A DNA stretch of 64,000 nt from Streptomyces sp. P9-A2 (GTDB lineage: Bacteria; Actinomycetota; Actinomycetes; Streptomycetales; Streptomycetaceae): NCBI RefSeq assembly GCF_036634175.1, contig NZ_JAZIFX010000001.1, forward strand, positions 62,001-126,000, written 5' to 3'. Under the pieces are notes generated by a model, which made no database searches, had not been told where the DNA came from, and was given only the letters and a program-made list of their open reading frames with translations. A program made the translations under genes and the position numbers. Every line of letters starts with the position of its first letter. The stretch's first letter is position 1. This document shows, in pieces, positions 49,471 to 57,385 of the stretch.

Positions 49471-52317
49471 CTACGGAAGAGTCCATTTCTGGTTGGGTCC
49501 GGTGTGGCAGGTCCACAGGTGGACGGGGGTGCCGTCGTTCCAGGTGCCGCCGGATACGTCGAGGCACTTGGCGGACCGGGGGTTGCGGACGGTGCCGTCG
49601 GGCTGGGGCGCCCATTCCTGCGCGCCGGTTCCGTTGCAGGTCCAGAGCTGAACCTTGGTGCCATCGGCACTCGCACCGCCGGAGACGTCGAGGCATTTGC
49701 CCAGGGCCCGGAAGGTGCCGTCGCCGGCCAGGGTCCACGTCTGGGCGCCGGTTCCGTTACAGGTCCACAGCTGGACCTTCGTGCCGTCCGCGCTGCCACC
49801 ACCGTCCACGTCCAGGCACTTGCCGTTGACCCCCTTGACCGAACCCGACCGGGTTCCGCTGCCGGAGGTGGTGAAGGAGTACTCGTCGACATCGAACAGC
49901 GAGCCGGTGCCGCCCTTGAAGACCAGGAACAGCGTCGTGGAACCGGTGGGCTGATCGGACAGATCGGTGGTCACGTCCTGGAAGACCTCCCAGCCGCCGG
50001 TCACCGGCACGGTCGCCGTGCCGAGCACGGTGCCGGTCGGGGACCCGGCGCGTACCTCGATGGTGCCGCCCGCGCCTTCGGAGGAGACCCGGGCGGTGAA
50101 CTCGGTGGCGTTGTCCAGGGCGTACGGGGCGAAGGAGACCCAGTCGCCGTTGTCGATGTGGCCGACGGTCTTGCCGCCATGGGCAGGGCTGTGGTTGACG
50201 ACCTGGACACCGGCGGAGTCGCCGTAGTGCTCGGCCTGCCGGTGGGTGGGCTGGGTGATGTGCTGGTCGTGTGCGGTCAGCGCGGGCTGGCCGTTCGCGC
50301 CCTTGTCGGTGTACTCGGCGTCGATGACGCCGAAGATGTTGGCGTTGGGGTCGTGTTCGCCGTCGGCCAGGGTCTGCAGCGTGCCGGTGCAGCCGGTGGC
50401 CGAAGTCTGCGGGTGGCCGTGGCTGTCGTGCCCGACGATGAACGAGACCTTCACCTTGGAGCAGTCGACGGTGCCGTCCTCAGGGTCGGTCACCGTCACT
50501 GCGAACGGGATCGCGGCACCGAAGTCGTAGATGCGTCCGTCCGCAGGCAGGTCGATCCGCACTGTGGGTGCGGTGTTCCCGACGGTGATCTGCACGGACG
50601 CCGTAGCGGTCTTGCCGGTGGTGTCCGTGACCTTCAGTGTGGCCGTGTACTGGCCGTTGGCCGAGTAGGTGTGGGAGGGGTCGGCGGCGGTGGAGGTCGC
50701 GCCGTCGCCGAAGGCCCAGGAGTGGCCGAGGGTGTCTCCGTCCGGGTCCGAGCTGCCGGCCGAGGAGAAGGAGACGGTCAGAGGTGCCTTGCCGGAGGTG
50801 ACGTTCGCCTTGGCCTGCGCGATCGGGGCGCGGCCGCCGGTGACGTGTTCGATGCGGTACAGGGCGGAGTTTTCGTCGCCGTTGAAGTAGCCGGTGCCGT
50901 AGTCGAGGACGTAGAGAGCGCCGTCCGGACCGAAAGCCATGTCCATCACCTGGGTGCCGCTCCAGGGGAAGGGGTTGATGGACTGTACGGTGCCGTCGCC
51001 GACCGCTTCGATGCGTTTGATCCAGCGGCGGCCGAACTCGCCGGCGAAGAAGTCGCCGTCGAACTCCTGCGGGAACTTGACCTCGGAGGTGGAGCCGGCG
51101 TCGTAGTGGTAGACGGGGCCGCCCATGGGGGACTCGGAGCCGCCGCCGAACTCCGGTACGGAGGTGCCGTTGTAGGGGATCCAGGCGGGTTGGGCAGGCG
51201 GCAGGTCGGTCAGGCCGGTGTTGCGCGGCGAGGTGTTCTTGGGTGCCGAGCAGTCGAAGGTGGTGCCCGGAGTTCCGGTGGCGAAGTTGTGATCGGTGTA
51301 GGCGTCGTTCTTGCCGGTGCAGTACGGCCAGCCGTAGTTGCCCGCCTTGGTGATGCGGTTGAACTCGACCTGGCCCTCGGGTCCGCGATCGGGCTTCGCG
51401 GTCCCTGAGTCGGGACCATAGTCGCCGAGGTAGACGGTGCCTGTGGCCTTGTCGACGCTCATCCGGAACGGATTGCGAAAGCCCATCGCGTAGATCTCGG
51501 GCCGGGTCCTGGCGGTACCGGGCGGGAAGAGGTTGCCACTGGGTATCGAGTACGTTCCGTCGGCGTCGACCTTGATGCGCAGGACTTTTCCACGCAGGTC
51601 ATTGGTGTTGCCGGAGGAACGCTGGGCGTCGTAGGCGGGGTTGCGGGTCGCACGCTCGTCGATCGGGGTGTAGCCGTCGGAGGCGAACGGGTTGGTGTCG
51701 TCACCGGTCGACAGGTAGAGGTTGCCCGCCGCGTCGAAGTCGATGTCGCCGCCGACGTGGCAGCAGATGCCACGGGACGCCTGGACGTCGAGGATCTTTT
51801 TCTCGCTGGTGGGGTCCAGGGTGCCGTCGGTCTTCAGGACGAACCGGGAGAGTCGGTTGACACCGTCGAACGGCGTGAAGTCGGAGGCCGATCCGTCAGA
51901 GGGTGCGTCACCGCTCGGAGTGCTCAGCTTGGGGGCGTAGTACAGGTAGACGAAGCGGTTGGAGGCGAAGGCCGGGTCCACCGCGACGCCTTGCAGGCCT
52001 TCCTCGTCATGGCTGTAGACGTCGAGTCTGCCCGCCACCTTCGTGTTTCCGGCTCCGTCCGTGAGCCGGACGGAGCCGTCGCGCGAGGTGTGCAGTACGG
52101 AACGGTCCGGCAGCACGGTCAGGGTCATGGGCTCGCCCGTTTCGGCCACCCCCTTGGCGAGCGTGACCTGCTGGAACTCCGCGACCGCTGCCCTGGGGCC
52201 GTCGGCCGGGCCCGGCGGTGCGGCAGCCGCTGCTCCCGGTGTCAAGCAACCGGTGGCACACGCCACGGCCAGCGCTAACAAGCGGACGAGTCCGGGTCTG
52301 AGCAGTTTTGTGCGCAC
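49471..52317 (-). CDS. Secreted PQQ-type glucose/sorbosone dehydrogenase with PKD, CBM6-like and ricin lectin domains
   Basis: 948 residues from GTG 52315-52317 with GGGAGA upstream. Signal peptide to about residue 33 (LALAVACATGCLTPGAAAAA). Residues about 45-480 are a beta-propeller sugar dehydrogenase (EGLQGVAVDPAFASNRFVYLYYAP, GGDIDFDAAGNLYLSTGDDTNPF, AMGFRNPFRMSVDKATGTVYLGDYG), the GSDH family that uses PQQ or is metal-only. About 490-580 is a PKD domain (SFSSAGSSDPDGDTLGHSWAFGDG), about 680-820 CBM6-like (HIDNGDWVSFAPYAL), and the C-terminus is the ricin beta-trefoil shared with the next gene. It oxidises sugars or binds polysaccharide outside the cell. Confidence 0.9.
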   Translation of the reverse strand: MRTKLLRPGLVRLLALAVACATGCLTPGAAAAAPPGPADGPRAAVAEFQQVTLAKGVAETGEPMTLTVLPDRSVLHTSRDGSVRLTDGAGNTKVAGRLDVYSHDEEGLQGVAVDPAFASNRFVYLYYAPKLSTPSGDAPSDGSASDFTPFDGVNRLSRFVLKTDGTLDPTSEKKILDVQASRGICCHVGGDIDFDAAGNLYLSTGDDTNPFASDGYTPIDERATRNPAYDAQRSSGNTNDLRGKVLRIKVDADGTYSIPSGNLFPPGTARTRPEIYAMGFRNPFRMSVDKATGTVYLGDYGPDSGTAKPDRGPEGQVEFNRITKAGNYGWPYCTGKNDAYTDHNFATGTPGTTFDCSAPKNTSPRNTGLTDLPPAQPAWIPYNGTSVPEFGGGSESPMGGPVYHYDAGSTSEVKFPQEFDGDFFAGEFGRRWIKRIEAVGDGTVQSINPFPWSGTQVMDMAFGPDGALYVLDYGTGYFNGDENSALYRIEHVTGGRAPIAQAKANVTSGKAPLTVSFSSAGSSDPDGDTLGHSWAFGDGATSTAADPSHTYSANGQYTATLKVTDTTGKTATASVQITVGNTAPTVRIDLPADGRIYDFGAAIPFAVTVTDPEDGTVDCSKVKVSFIVGHDSHGHPQTSATGCTGTLQTLADGEHDPNANIFGVIDAEYTDKGANGQPALTAHDQHITQPTHRQAEHYGDSAGVQVVNHSPAHGGKTVGHIDNGDWVSFAPYALDNATEFTARVSSEGAGGTIEVRAGSPTGTVLGTATVPVTGGWEVFQDVTTDLSDQPTGSTTLFLVFKGGTGSLFDVDEYSFTTSGSGTRSGSVKGVNGKCLDVDGGGSADGTKVQLWTCNGTGAQTWTLAGDGTFRALGKCLDVSGGASADGTKVQLWTCNGTGAQEWAPQPDGTVRNPRSAKCLDVSGGTWNDGTPVHLWTCHTGPNQKWTLP
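49481..49853. repeat. Identical 373-bp lectin segment, copy 2
   Basis: Exact direct copy of 47682-48054. The identity stops at both ends of the lectin coding region, suggesting recent gene conversion or duplication of a domain. Confidence 0.9.
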
Positions 52318-53035
52318 AGACGTCTCCCGAGGTGTGGGGTAGACAACAGGACATGATCAGTCCTGTCGAGGGGAGCATCGGCGCGCGCCGTCGCGCCGTC
52401 GAGCCAGGCTTCAGATGCATGACCGGTTCGATTCAAGGAAGTTAGCGGCCTTGGTTCCGGCGCGTAACCCCTTTCGTGAGAGATCTCTCGACTTTCTCCT
52501 TGATCGGGACAAAGCTCGCGGGGTGTCGGATGTGGGATCTTGCCCATCGCCGCCCGTTGCCGTCCGTTGCCGTCCGGACAAAATCGCTGGAGCGCTCGGA
52601 CCAGCCGGTGGCCTCGCGTGGAAGAAGTACATCTCCCCGTGGGCGAAGGACACCACGCCCTCAATCACCAACGGGGCAGCTCGAGGCACTTGCCATCCTC
52701 TGCAATTCGTCCTGGGGCGGGTTCGTCCATGCGGATCCAGGCGAGCTCCTGCGAATTCAGCGCGGCCGGGCGGTCCAGCGTCGCCTGCCGGCCGGGGTCC
52801 GGCCGGCAGCATTACCGGTCTCCCTTCCCAGGCGCCGAGGCAGTTCACCAAGGCCTGCCCGATGGGTCCGCGGGGTGCGTTTTGTCCGGCTCCTGAGCTA
52901 TGGCGCTACGGAGAACAAGCTCACGCGCGAGGCCGGCGCCTTCATTAATTTCCGGGACTACAAGTTCCAGGTGGAGTTACCCCGGCCTGTCAGACACTGA
53001 TGGGCTTGCGATCCATGCGGCTGTGCAGAGCACCC
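52318..53035. other. Upstream region of the dehydrogenase operon, no clear gene
   Basis: Contains a perfect GAGAGATCTCTC palindrome at 52478-52489, about 160 bp before the dehydrogenase start and a candidate operator. CTGCCGGCC/GGCCGGCAG (52785-52793 and 52801-52809) forms a hairpin. A minus-strand stretch around 52625-52680 reads LVIEGVVSFAHGEMYFFHARP but no family is recognised and it lacks a credible start or end. Confidence 0.4.
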
Positions 53036-53159
53036 CATGTGGCGCCTTCGCGGCGTGACGACGTTCGCACTCGGCCGGGCTGAGCCGGCCGTTCGCCGAA
53101 TGGCGGCGCCGAGGGTTACAGAAGCCTTCGATGCAGGCAACGCAGCTGCGGGACGGAGA
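53036..53159 (-). pseudogene. IS3-family transposase (OrfB) 3' remnant
   Basis: Minus-strand reading ACIEGFCNPRRRHSANGRL then SPAECERRHAA is the conserved C-terminal end of IS3-type integrase-fold transposases (normally YIEGxYNxRRRHSALGxLSPxxYE). Only about 40 codons survive, directly downstream of the XRE gene. Confidence 0.7.
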
Positions 53160-53160
53160 C

Positions 53161-53463
53161 TTACGAGGCCAGCCGCCCTCGTGCGTGGTGACCGGAGTCG
53201 GTCGGCCCGACGCCGCTTTCGGGCCGGCTGATCTCGGCCCACACCGCGTCGAGGGAGAGGCCGAGGACGTCGGCGATCGCCGCGACGGTCGGGAAGGCGG
53301 GGGTGGCCACGCGGCCCGTCTCGATCTTACGGAGGGTCTCTGGTGAGACACGTGCGGCGAGCGCGGTATCGAGCATCGAGCGCTCTCCCCTGGCCCGGCG
53401 CAGGAGGGCGCCGAGGCGCTGTCCGCGTTCGATCTCTGCGGGAGTGAGCGGCAACCTGACCAT
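53161..53463 (-). CDS. XRE-family helix-turn-helix regulator
   Basis: 100 residues. ERGQRLGALLRRARGERSMLDTALAARVSPETLRKIETGRVATPAFPTVAAIADVLGLSLDAVW is a complete Cro/C1-type helix-turn-helix domain (about residues 12-75), with a Gly/His-rich tail. Divergent from a methionine aminopeptidase gene; the intervening region holds CCGGTA repeats and a GTACCGGTAC palindrome (53477-53486). It likely represses itself and the aminopeptidase. Confidence 0.85.
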   Translation of the reverse strand: MVRLPLTPAEIERGQRLGALLRRARGERSMLDTALAARVSPETLRKIETGRVATPAFPTVAAIADVLGLSLDAVWAEISRPESGVGPTDSGHHARGRLAS

Positions 53464-53476
53464 GACCCCGATTCTA

Positions 53477-53503
53477 GTACCGGTACAGTATGGCCGGTAT
53501 AGT
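53477..53503. promoter_or_regulatory. Operator-like repeats between XRE and aminopeptidase genes
   Basis: GTACCGGTAC, a perfect 10-bp palindrome, followed by GTATGGCCGGTATAG, which repeats the CCGGTA half site. AT-richer than the surroundings (TAGTTATT), fitting a promoter for the aminopeptidase. Confidence 0.5.
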
Positions 53504-53529
53504 TATTGGCCACATGAGAAGGGCGCCGC

Positions 53530-54312
53530 ATGATCGAGATCCTGAACCCCACCCTGTTGGCCCGCGCAAGAGACACAGGTGCCCTGGTCGCCGACATCCT
53601 GCAGACGCTGAAGAGCCGTAGCGCGATCGGCACGAACCTTCTGGACGTCGACCGGTGGGCCAAGGCCATGATCGTCGAGGCGGGAGCCACGTCCTGTTAC
53701 GTCGACTACGAGCCGTCCTTCGGACGCGGCCCGTTCGGTCACTACATCTGCACGGCCGTCAACGACGCCGTGCTCCACGGACGGCCGCACGACTACACGC
53801 TTGCCGACGGCGATCTGCTGACACTCGACCTCGCCGTCTCCCAAGGGGGAGTCGCTGCAGACGCTGCCATCAGCTTCATCGTGGGCGACGCAAAGCCCCC
53901 GGAGAGCGTCGCGATGATCAGCGCAACCGAACGCGCGCTGGCCGCAGGGATCGCCGCTGCCGGGCCCGGGGCCCGCATCGGCGACATCTCCCATGCCATC
54001 GGCACGGTCCTCAGCGGGGCGGGGTACCCGATCAACACCGAGTTCGGAGGTCATGGCATCGGATCGACGATGCACCAGGACCCGCACGTTTCGAACACCG
54101 GACGGCCTAGCCGTGGATACAAACTGCGCCCTGGGCTGCTGCTGGCACTGGAGCCGTGGGCCATGGCGGACACCGCCGAACTCGTCGTTGATGCCGACGG
54201 GTGGACACTCCGAAGCGCGACAGGCTGCCGGACGGCACACAGCGAGCACACGATCGCCATCACCGACGACGGAGCCGAAATCCTCACCTTGCCGAAGCAA
54301 GCACAGCCGTGA
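53530..54312 (+). CDS. map: Type I methionine aminopeptidase (additional copy)
   Basis: 260 residues, standard for type I enzymes without the N-terminal zinc finger. Metal ligands are visible: Asp in LLTLDLAVSQGG, Asp in AADAAISFIVGD, His in FGGHGIGSTMHQDPH, Glu in LLALEPWAM and Glu in CRTAHSEHTIAI. It removes the initiator Met from new proteins. Actinobacteria usually have housekeeping copies elsewhere, so this copy controlled by an XRE regulator may be an inhibitor-resistant or stress form. AAGGGCGCCGC lies just upstream. Confidence 0.9.
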   Translation: MIEILNPTLLARARDTGALVADILQTLKSRSAIGTNLLDVDRWAKAMIVEAGATSCYVDYEPSFGRGPFGHYICTAVNDAVLHGRPHDYTLADGDLLTLDLAVSQGGVAADAAISFIVGDAKPPESVAMISATERALAAGIAAAGPGARIGDISHAIGTVLSGAGYPINTEFGGHGIGSTMHQDPHVSNTGRPSRGYKLRPGLLLALEPWAMADTAELVVDADGWTLRSATGCRTAHSEHTIAITDDGAEILTLPKQAQP

Positions 54313-54592
54313 GGCCGGAGGCCCCCGTGCCCCTCTCCTCCAAACATCCCTCGGGCATGGGAATGGTCCAGCCGACCTCAGCCGCATGACCCGTACGGCG
54401 CCGTACCGCTGCGGGCGGCAGGAAGGCATCGGACATTGCCGAAGCCTGCAGCCTGTTCCCGTAGCCGTTGGATCTCGTCGCGCCGGGCAGTGAAGCCCCC
54501 CCTCCGGCCTGGACAGCCTGATACTGGGACGGAAGATCCCGGAGAAAGCAGTCGCAGGCAGTGAATAAAAGGGCAATACGGGCAAGCGGTGC
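54313..54592. other. Gene-free interval
   Basis: No coding frame with recognisable protein character; AT content is slightly higher than in the neighbouring genes. Confidence 0.4.
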
Positions 54593-54660
54593 ATGCTGGA
54601 GTTCAAGCGGGATGCCGTCACGCCGGCGCTGTCGTCGGACAAGACAGTCACCGTGAAGTT
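54593..54660 (+). pseudogene. IS3-family OrfA 5' remnant
   Basis: ATGCTGGAGTTCAAGCGGG encodes MLEFKRDAVTPALSSDKTVTV, similar to the OrfA start EFKRDAVALVRSSGKTVTEVA. It breaks directly into the 47-bp repeat. Confidence 0.5.
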
Positions 54661-54701
54661 TCCCCCAGGTCCTGGACAGCGGGTGTTTACGCTGCGGGGT
54701 G
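54654..54701. repeat. 47/48-bp direct repeat, copy 2
   Basis: Same orientation as 47536-47582. It separates the IS3 OrfA remnant from a truncated NAD(P)-binding gene. Confidence 0.8.
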
Positions 54702-54848
54702 AACGCCGGTGCCGCCGAACTTCGTGATGGCGCCGTCCTGTTCCGCACGACGGACGATGCCGACCGCCTTGTCACCGCGTTGCGCCGGCAGGCGTACCAG
54801 CCGCCGGCCGTTCTTTCCGTGGACTCCGATGACGGCCACTGTGCTCAT
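54690..54848 (-). pseudogene. Truncated NAD(P)H-binding (NmrA/atypical SDR) gene, first ~50 codons
   Basis: ATG 54846-54848 starts MSTVAVIGVHGKNGRRLVRL, the GxxGxxG nucleotide-binding strand, then VGIVRRAEQDGAITKFGG. The gene stops being coherent at the 47-bp repeat, losing about 150 codons. Confidence 0.6.
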
Positions 54849-55037
54849 GGTTCCTACGCTCCTGCCGGGCTGGTCGTGCGGGTGTGCGTCACGGGTGCGC
54901 GGCTCCTGCGGCCATGGGCGCGCCACCGTGACGCGCGCCTGTCAGCCGGCTGACGTTCGCGTCGGCGCATGCCCGGCCGGCTGGCCGGGCGGGCGGCTCA
55001 GACCGGGAACGGCAGACCGGCGGCGTGGAACAGCCGG

Positions 55038-55298
55038 TCACACGAGTACGTGATCGACGAAGCACCAGCGCCAGTTCTCTCCGGGCTCATGTGTCCGCAT
55101 CACGGGGTGTCCCGTTTCCCGGTGGTGCCCCGTCGCGTGCCGTCCCAGCGACGAGTCGCAGCAGCCGACGTGACCGCAGCTGAGACACAGACGCAACTGC
55201 ACCGGATCCGTGCCGTCCCGCAGACACTCCGGACACGTCTCGGTGAGTGGGACGGGTTCCGGGAGCGGCAGCGCGTCGGCGTGCGTGCACTGTTTCAT
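55038..55298 (-). CDS. UBP-type zinc-finger protein
   Basis: 86 residues from ATG 55296-55298. ETCPECLRDGTDPVQLRLCLSCGHVGCCDSSLGRHATGHHRETGHPVM contains the Cys/His pattern of the zf-UBP domain (CPEC, CLSCGHVGC, RHATGHHRETGH), which in eukaryotes binds ubiquitin C-termini. ENWRWCFVDHVLV ends the protein. In actinobacteria such domains occur alone or near Na+/H+ antiporters. Divergent from the antiporter gene with only 72 bp between starts, suggesting shared control and a functional pair. Confidence 0.85.
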   Translation of the reverse strand: MKQCTHADALPLPEPVPLTETCPECLRDGTDPVQLRLCLSCGHVGCCDSSLGRHATGHHRETGHPVMRTHEPGENWRWCFVDHVLV

Positions 55299-55370
55299 GA
55301 TGGCCAGATTACGACGGCTGCGCAGATCACTGCGCGGATCACTGCGCGGAGATTCGGGGGTGGGCACGAC

Positions 55371-56963
55371 ATGGACGTGATGCCGCTGCTGTTGCTGGTG
55401 GCGGGCAGTGCCGCGATCTCCGCCGCCGCCAGACGCACTCCGGTGCCGGCCCCGCTGCTGGTGGTCGCCGCCGGTCTCGCGGTCAGCTACGTCCCCGGCG
55501 TGCCCGTCTACACGCTCGACCCGCACATCGTCCTCCCTCTCATCCTGCCCCCGCTGCTGCACACGGCTGCCACAGACAGCTCCTACCTCGGTCTGCGGGC
55601 GCAGCTGCGCCCGGTCGCGCTGCTGTCGGTGGGGTACGTGCTGTTCGCGACCTTCGTCGTCGGCTGGGCCCTGTACCTGCTCGTGCCGGGCCTGTCGCTC
55701 ACCGCGGCTCTGGTGTTCGGTGCCGTGGTGGCCCCGCCGGACGCGGTCGCGGCGACGGCGGTGGCGCGCCGGGTCGGACTGCCGTCCCGGATCACCACGA
55801 TCCTCCAGGGCGAGTCCCTGCTGAACGACGCCACCGCGATCACCGCGTTCCGGGTGGCCGTGGCGGCGGCCGTCGGCGAGGGCGCGACCTGGGCCGGGGG
55901 GATCGGGGAGTTCCTGCTCGCGGCGTTCGGCGGCCTCGCGTTCGGCCTGGTGTTGATGGTTCCGCTGCACTGGCTGCGCACCCACGTGAAGGAGGCGCTG
56001 CTGCAGAACACGCTCTCCCTGCTGATCCCGTTCGTCGCCTACGCCGCTGCCGAGCAGGTGCACGCCTCCGGGGTCATCGCGGTCGTGGTCGTCGCGCTCT
56101 TCCTGGGACACCGCGCGTGGGAGGTCGATTTCGCCACCCGGCTCCAGGAAGAGGCGGTGTGGAAGATGGTCGCGTTCGTCCTGGAGGCCGCGGTGTTCGC
56201 GCTCATCGGACTGCAACTGCCGATCGTCATTGGAGGACTCGGGGAGTACGCGGGCGCCGAGGCCGCCTGGTACGCGCTGGCCGTCTTCGCGGTGGTCGTC
56301 GTCGCGCGGTTCGTATGGGTGTACCCGGCGACCTTTCTGCCACCGCTGCTGTCGGCGCGGATCCGGGAACGCGAGGGAAGACCCGGCTGGAAGTCGCCGT
56401 TCGTCATCGCATGGGCCGGCATGCGCGGCGTGGTCTCGCTGGCCATCGCCTTCTCGATCCCGCTCACCGCCGGCGGCGCCGACTTCCCGCAGCGCAACCT
56501 GCTGCTCTTCCTGACCTTCACCACGGTCATCGGCACGCTGGTGGTGCAGGGGCTGACGCTGCCCCCGCTGATCCATCTGCTGAAGATCCCCAAACGCGAC
56601 ATCCAGGCCGAGACCCTCGCGGAGGCCAACGCCCAGGCGCAGGCTTCGCGGGTCGCCGAGCAGCGGCTGGACGAGCTCCTGTCCGACGAGCGCAACGCTC
56701 TTCCGGCCCCGCTCGCCGACCGTCTGCGCACCGTCCTGGAGCGCCGGCGCAACGCCGTCTGGGAACGTCTGGGCCAGGCCAACCCGGTCACCGGGGAGTC
56801 CGTGGACGACACCTACCGGCGGCTGTCACGGGAGATGATCAGCGCGGAACGTGACGTGTTCGTCAGACTCCGCGACGCCCGCTACCTCGACGACGAGATG
56901 CTGCGTACCTTGCTGCGGCGGCTGGACCTGGAGGAGGCGGCGGTGTATCGGGAGACGGCATAG
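55371..56963 (+). CDS. CPA1-family Na+/H+ antiporter
   Basis: 530 residues from ATG 55371. About 12 hydrophobic segments; FGAVVAPPDAVAATAVARRVGLPSRITTILQGESLLNDATAITAFR (about residues 117-162) contains the transport-site Asp pair region (PDAVAA and ESLLNDA), and FVIAWAGMRGVVSLAIAFSIPL the GMRGxxSLA motif of the family. The C-terminal 130 residues (IPKRDIQAETLAEANAQAQASRVAEQRLDEL onward) form a cytoplasmic, helical regulatory tail. It exchanges Na+ or K+ for H+ in pH and salt homeostasis. Confidence 0.93.
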   Translation: MDVMPLLLLVAGSAAISAAARRTPVPAPLLVVAAGLAVSYVPGVPVYTLDPHIVLPLILPPLLHTAATDSSYLGLRAQLRPVALLSVGYVLFATFVVGWALYLLVPGLSLTAALVFGAVVAPPDAVAATAVARRVGLPSRITTILQGESLLNDATAITAFRVAVAAAVGEGATWAGGIGEFLLAAFGGLAFGLVLMVPLHWLRTHVKEALLQNTLSLLIPFVAYAAAEQVHASGVIAVVVVALFLGHRAWEVDFATRLQEEAVWKMVAFVLEAAVFALIGLQLPIVIGGLGEYAGAEAAWYALAVFAVVVVARFVWVYPATFLPPLLSARIREREGRPGWKSPFVIAWAGMRGVVSLAIAFSIPLTAGGADFPQRNLLLFLTFTTVIGTLVVQGLTLPPLIHLLKIPKRDIQAETLAEANAQAQASRVAEQRLDELLSDERNALPAPLADRLRTVLERRRNAVWERLGQANPVTGESVDDTYRRLSREMISAERDVFVRLRDARYLDDEMLRTLLRRLDLEEAAVYRETA

Positions 56964-56979
56964 AACGGCCCCCCGGTGC

Positions 56980-57183
56980 TCATGGGAAGGGGAACCTGGT
57001 GACGGCGGCGACGACCGTGCTTTTGCCCGGAAACGCACTCTCTTCGACCAGGGCGACAAGGACATACGGCATCTTGGCCATATGGGCACGTTCAACGGGT
57101 ATGCCGTGGCGGTGTTCGAAGTCCTGGGCGAACTCCTCGAGGGGTCTCCCCTGTTTGTGGACATCTCCTGAAGATCGGATTGC
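56980..57183 (-). pseudogene. Possible gene remnant of unknown family
   Basis: Minus-strand reading SSGDVHKQGRPLEEFAQDF then GIPVERAHMAKMPYVLVALVEE and a stop after VTRFPFP looks protein-like and codon-biased, but no family is recognised. It is cut on its 5' side by IS3-like sequence at 57184. Confidence 0.3.
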
Positions 57184-57300
57184 GTGGTCCGAGAAGGAGG
57201 TGTCCAGGTGGATGCCGCCCGATATCCCGAGGAGTTCGAGCGGGACGCGGTCGAGCTCGGCGAATCCATCCCTCTGCCGAAACACCGGACCGCGGAGCGG
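57184..57300 (+). pseudogene. IS3-family OrfA remnant
   Basis: VDAARYPEEFERDAVELGES matches the start of OrfA proteins (xxxRYPEEFRRDAVELVRSS). Similarity ends after about 30 codons. Confidence 0.55.
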
Positions 57301-57385
57301 ACCCAGGGCGCCACGAGGCGCTCTGTTTGCATCCCCGGTTCGACCGGGAGGAACTCGGAAGAAGGTTCCTGGGCCGAATGACTTA

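Noticed and set aside
52411-52851. Hypothetical 146-aa protein upstream of the sugar dehydrogenase
   Set aside because: One short segment looks protein-like, but codon usage elsewhere is poor and there is no ribosome-binding site or recognised family.
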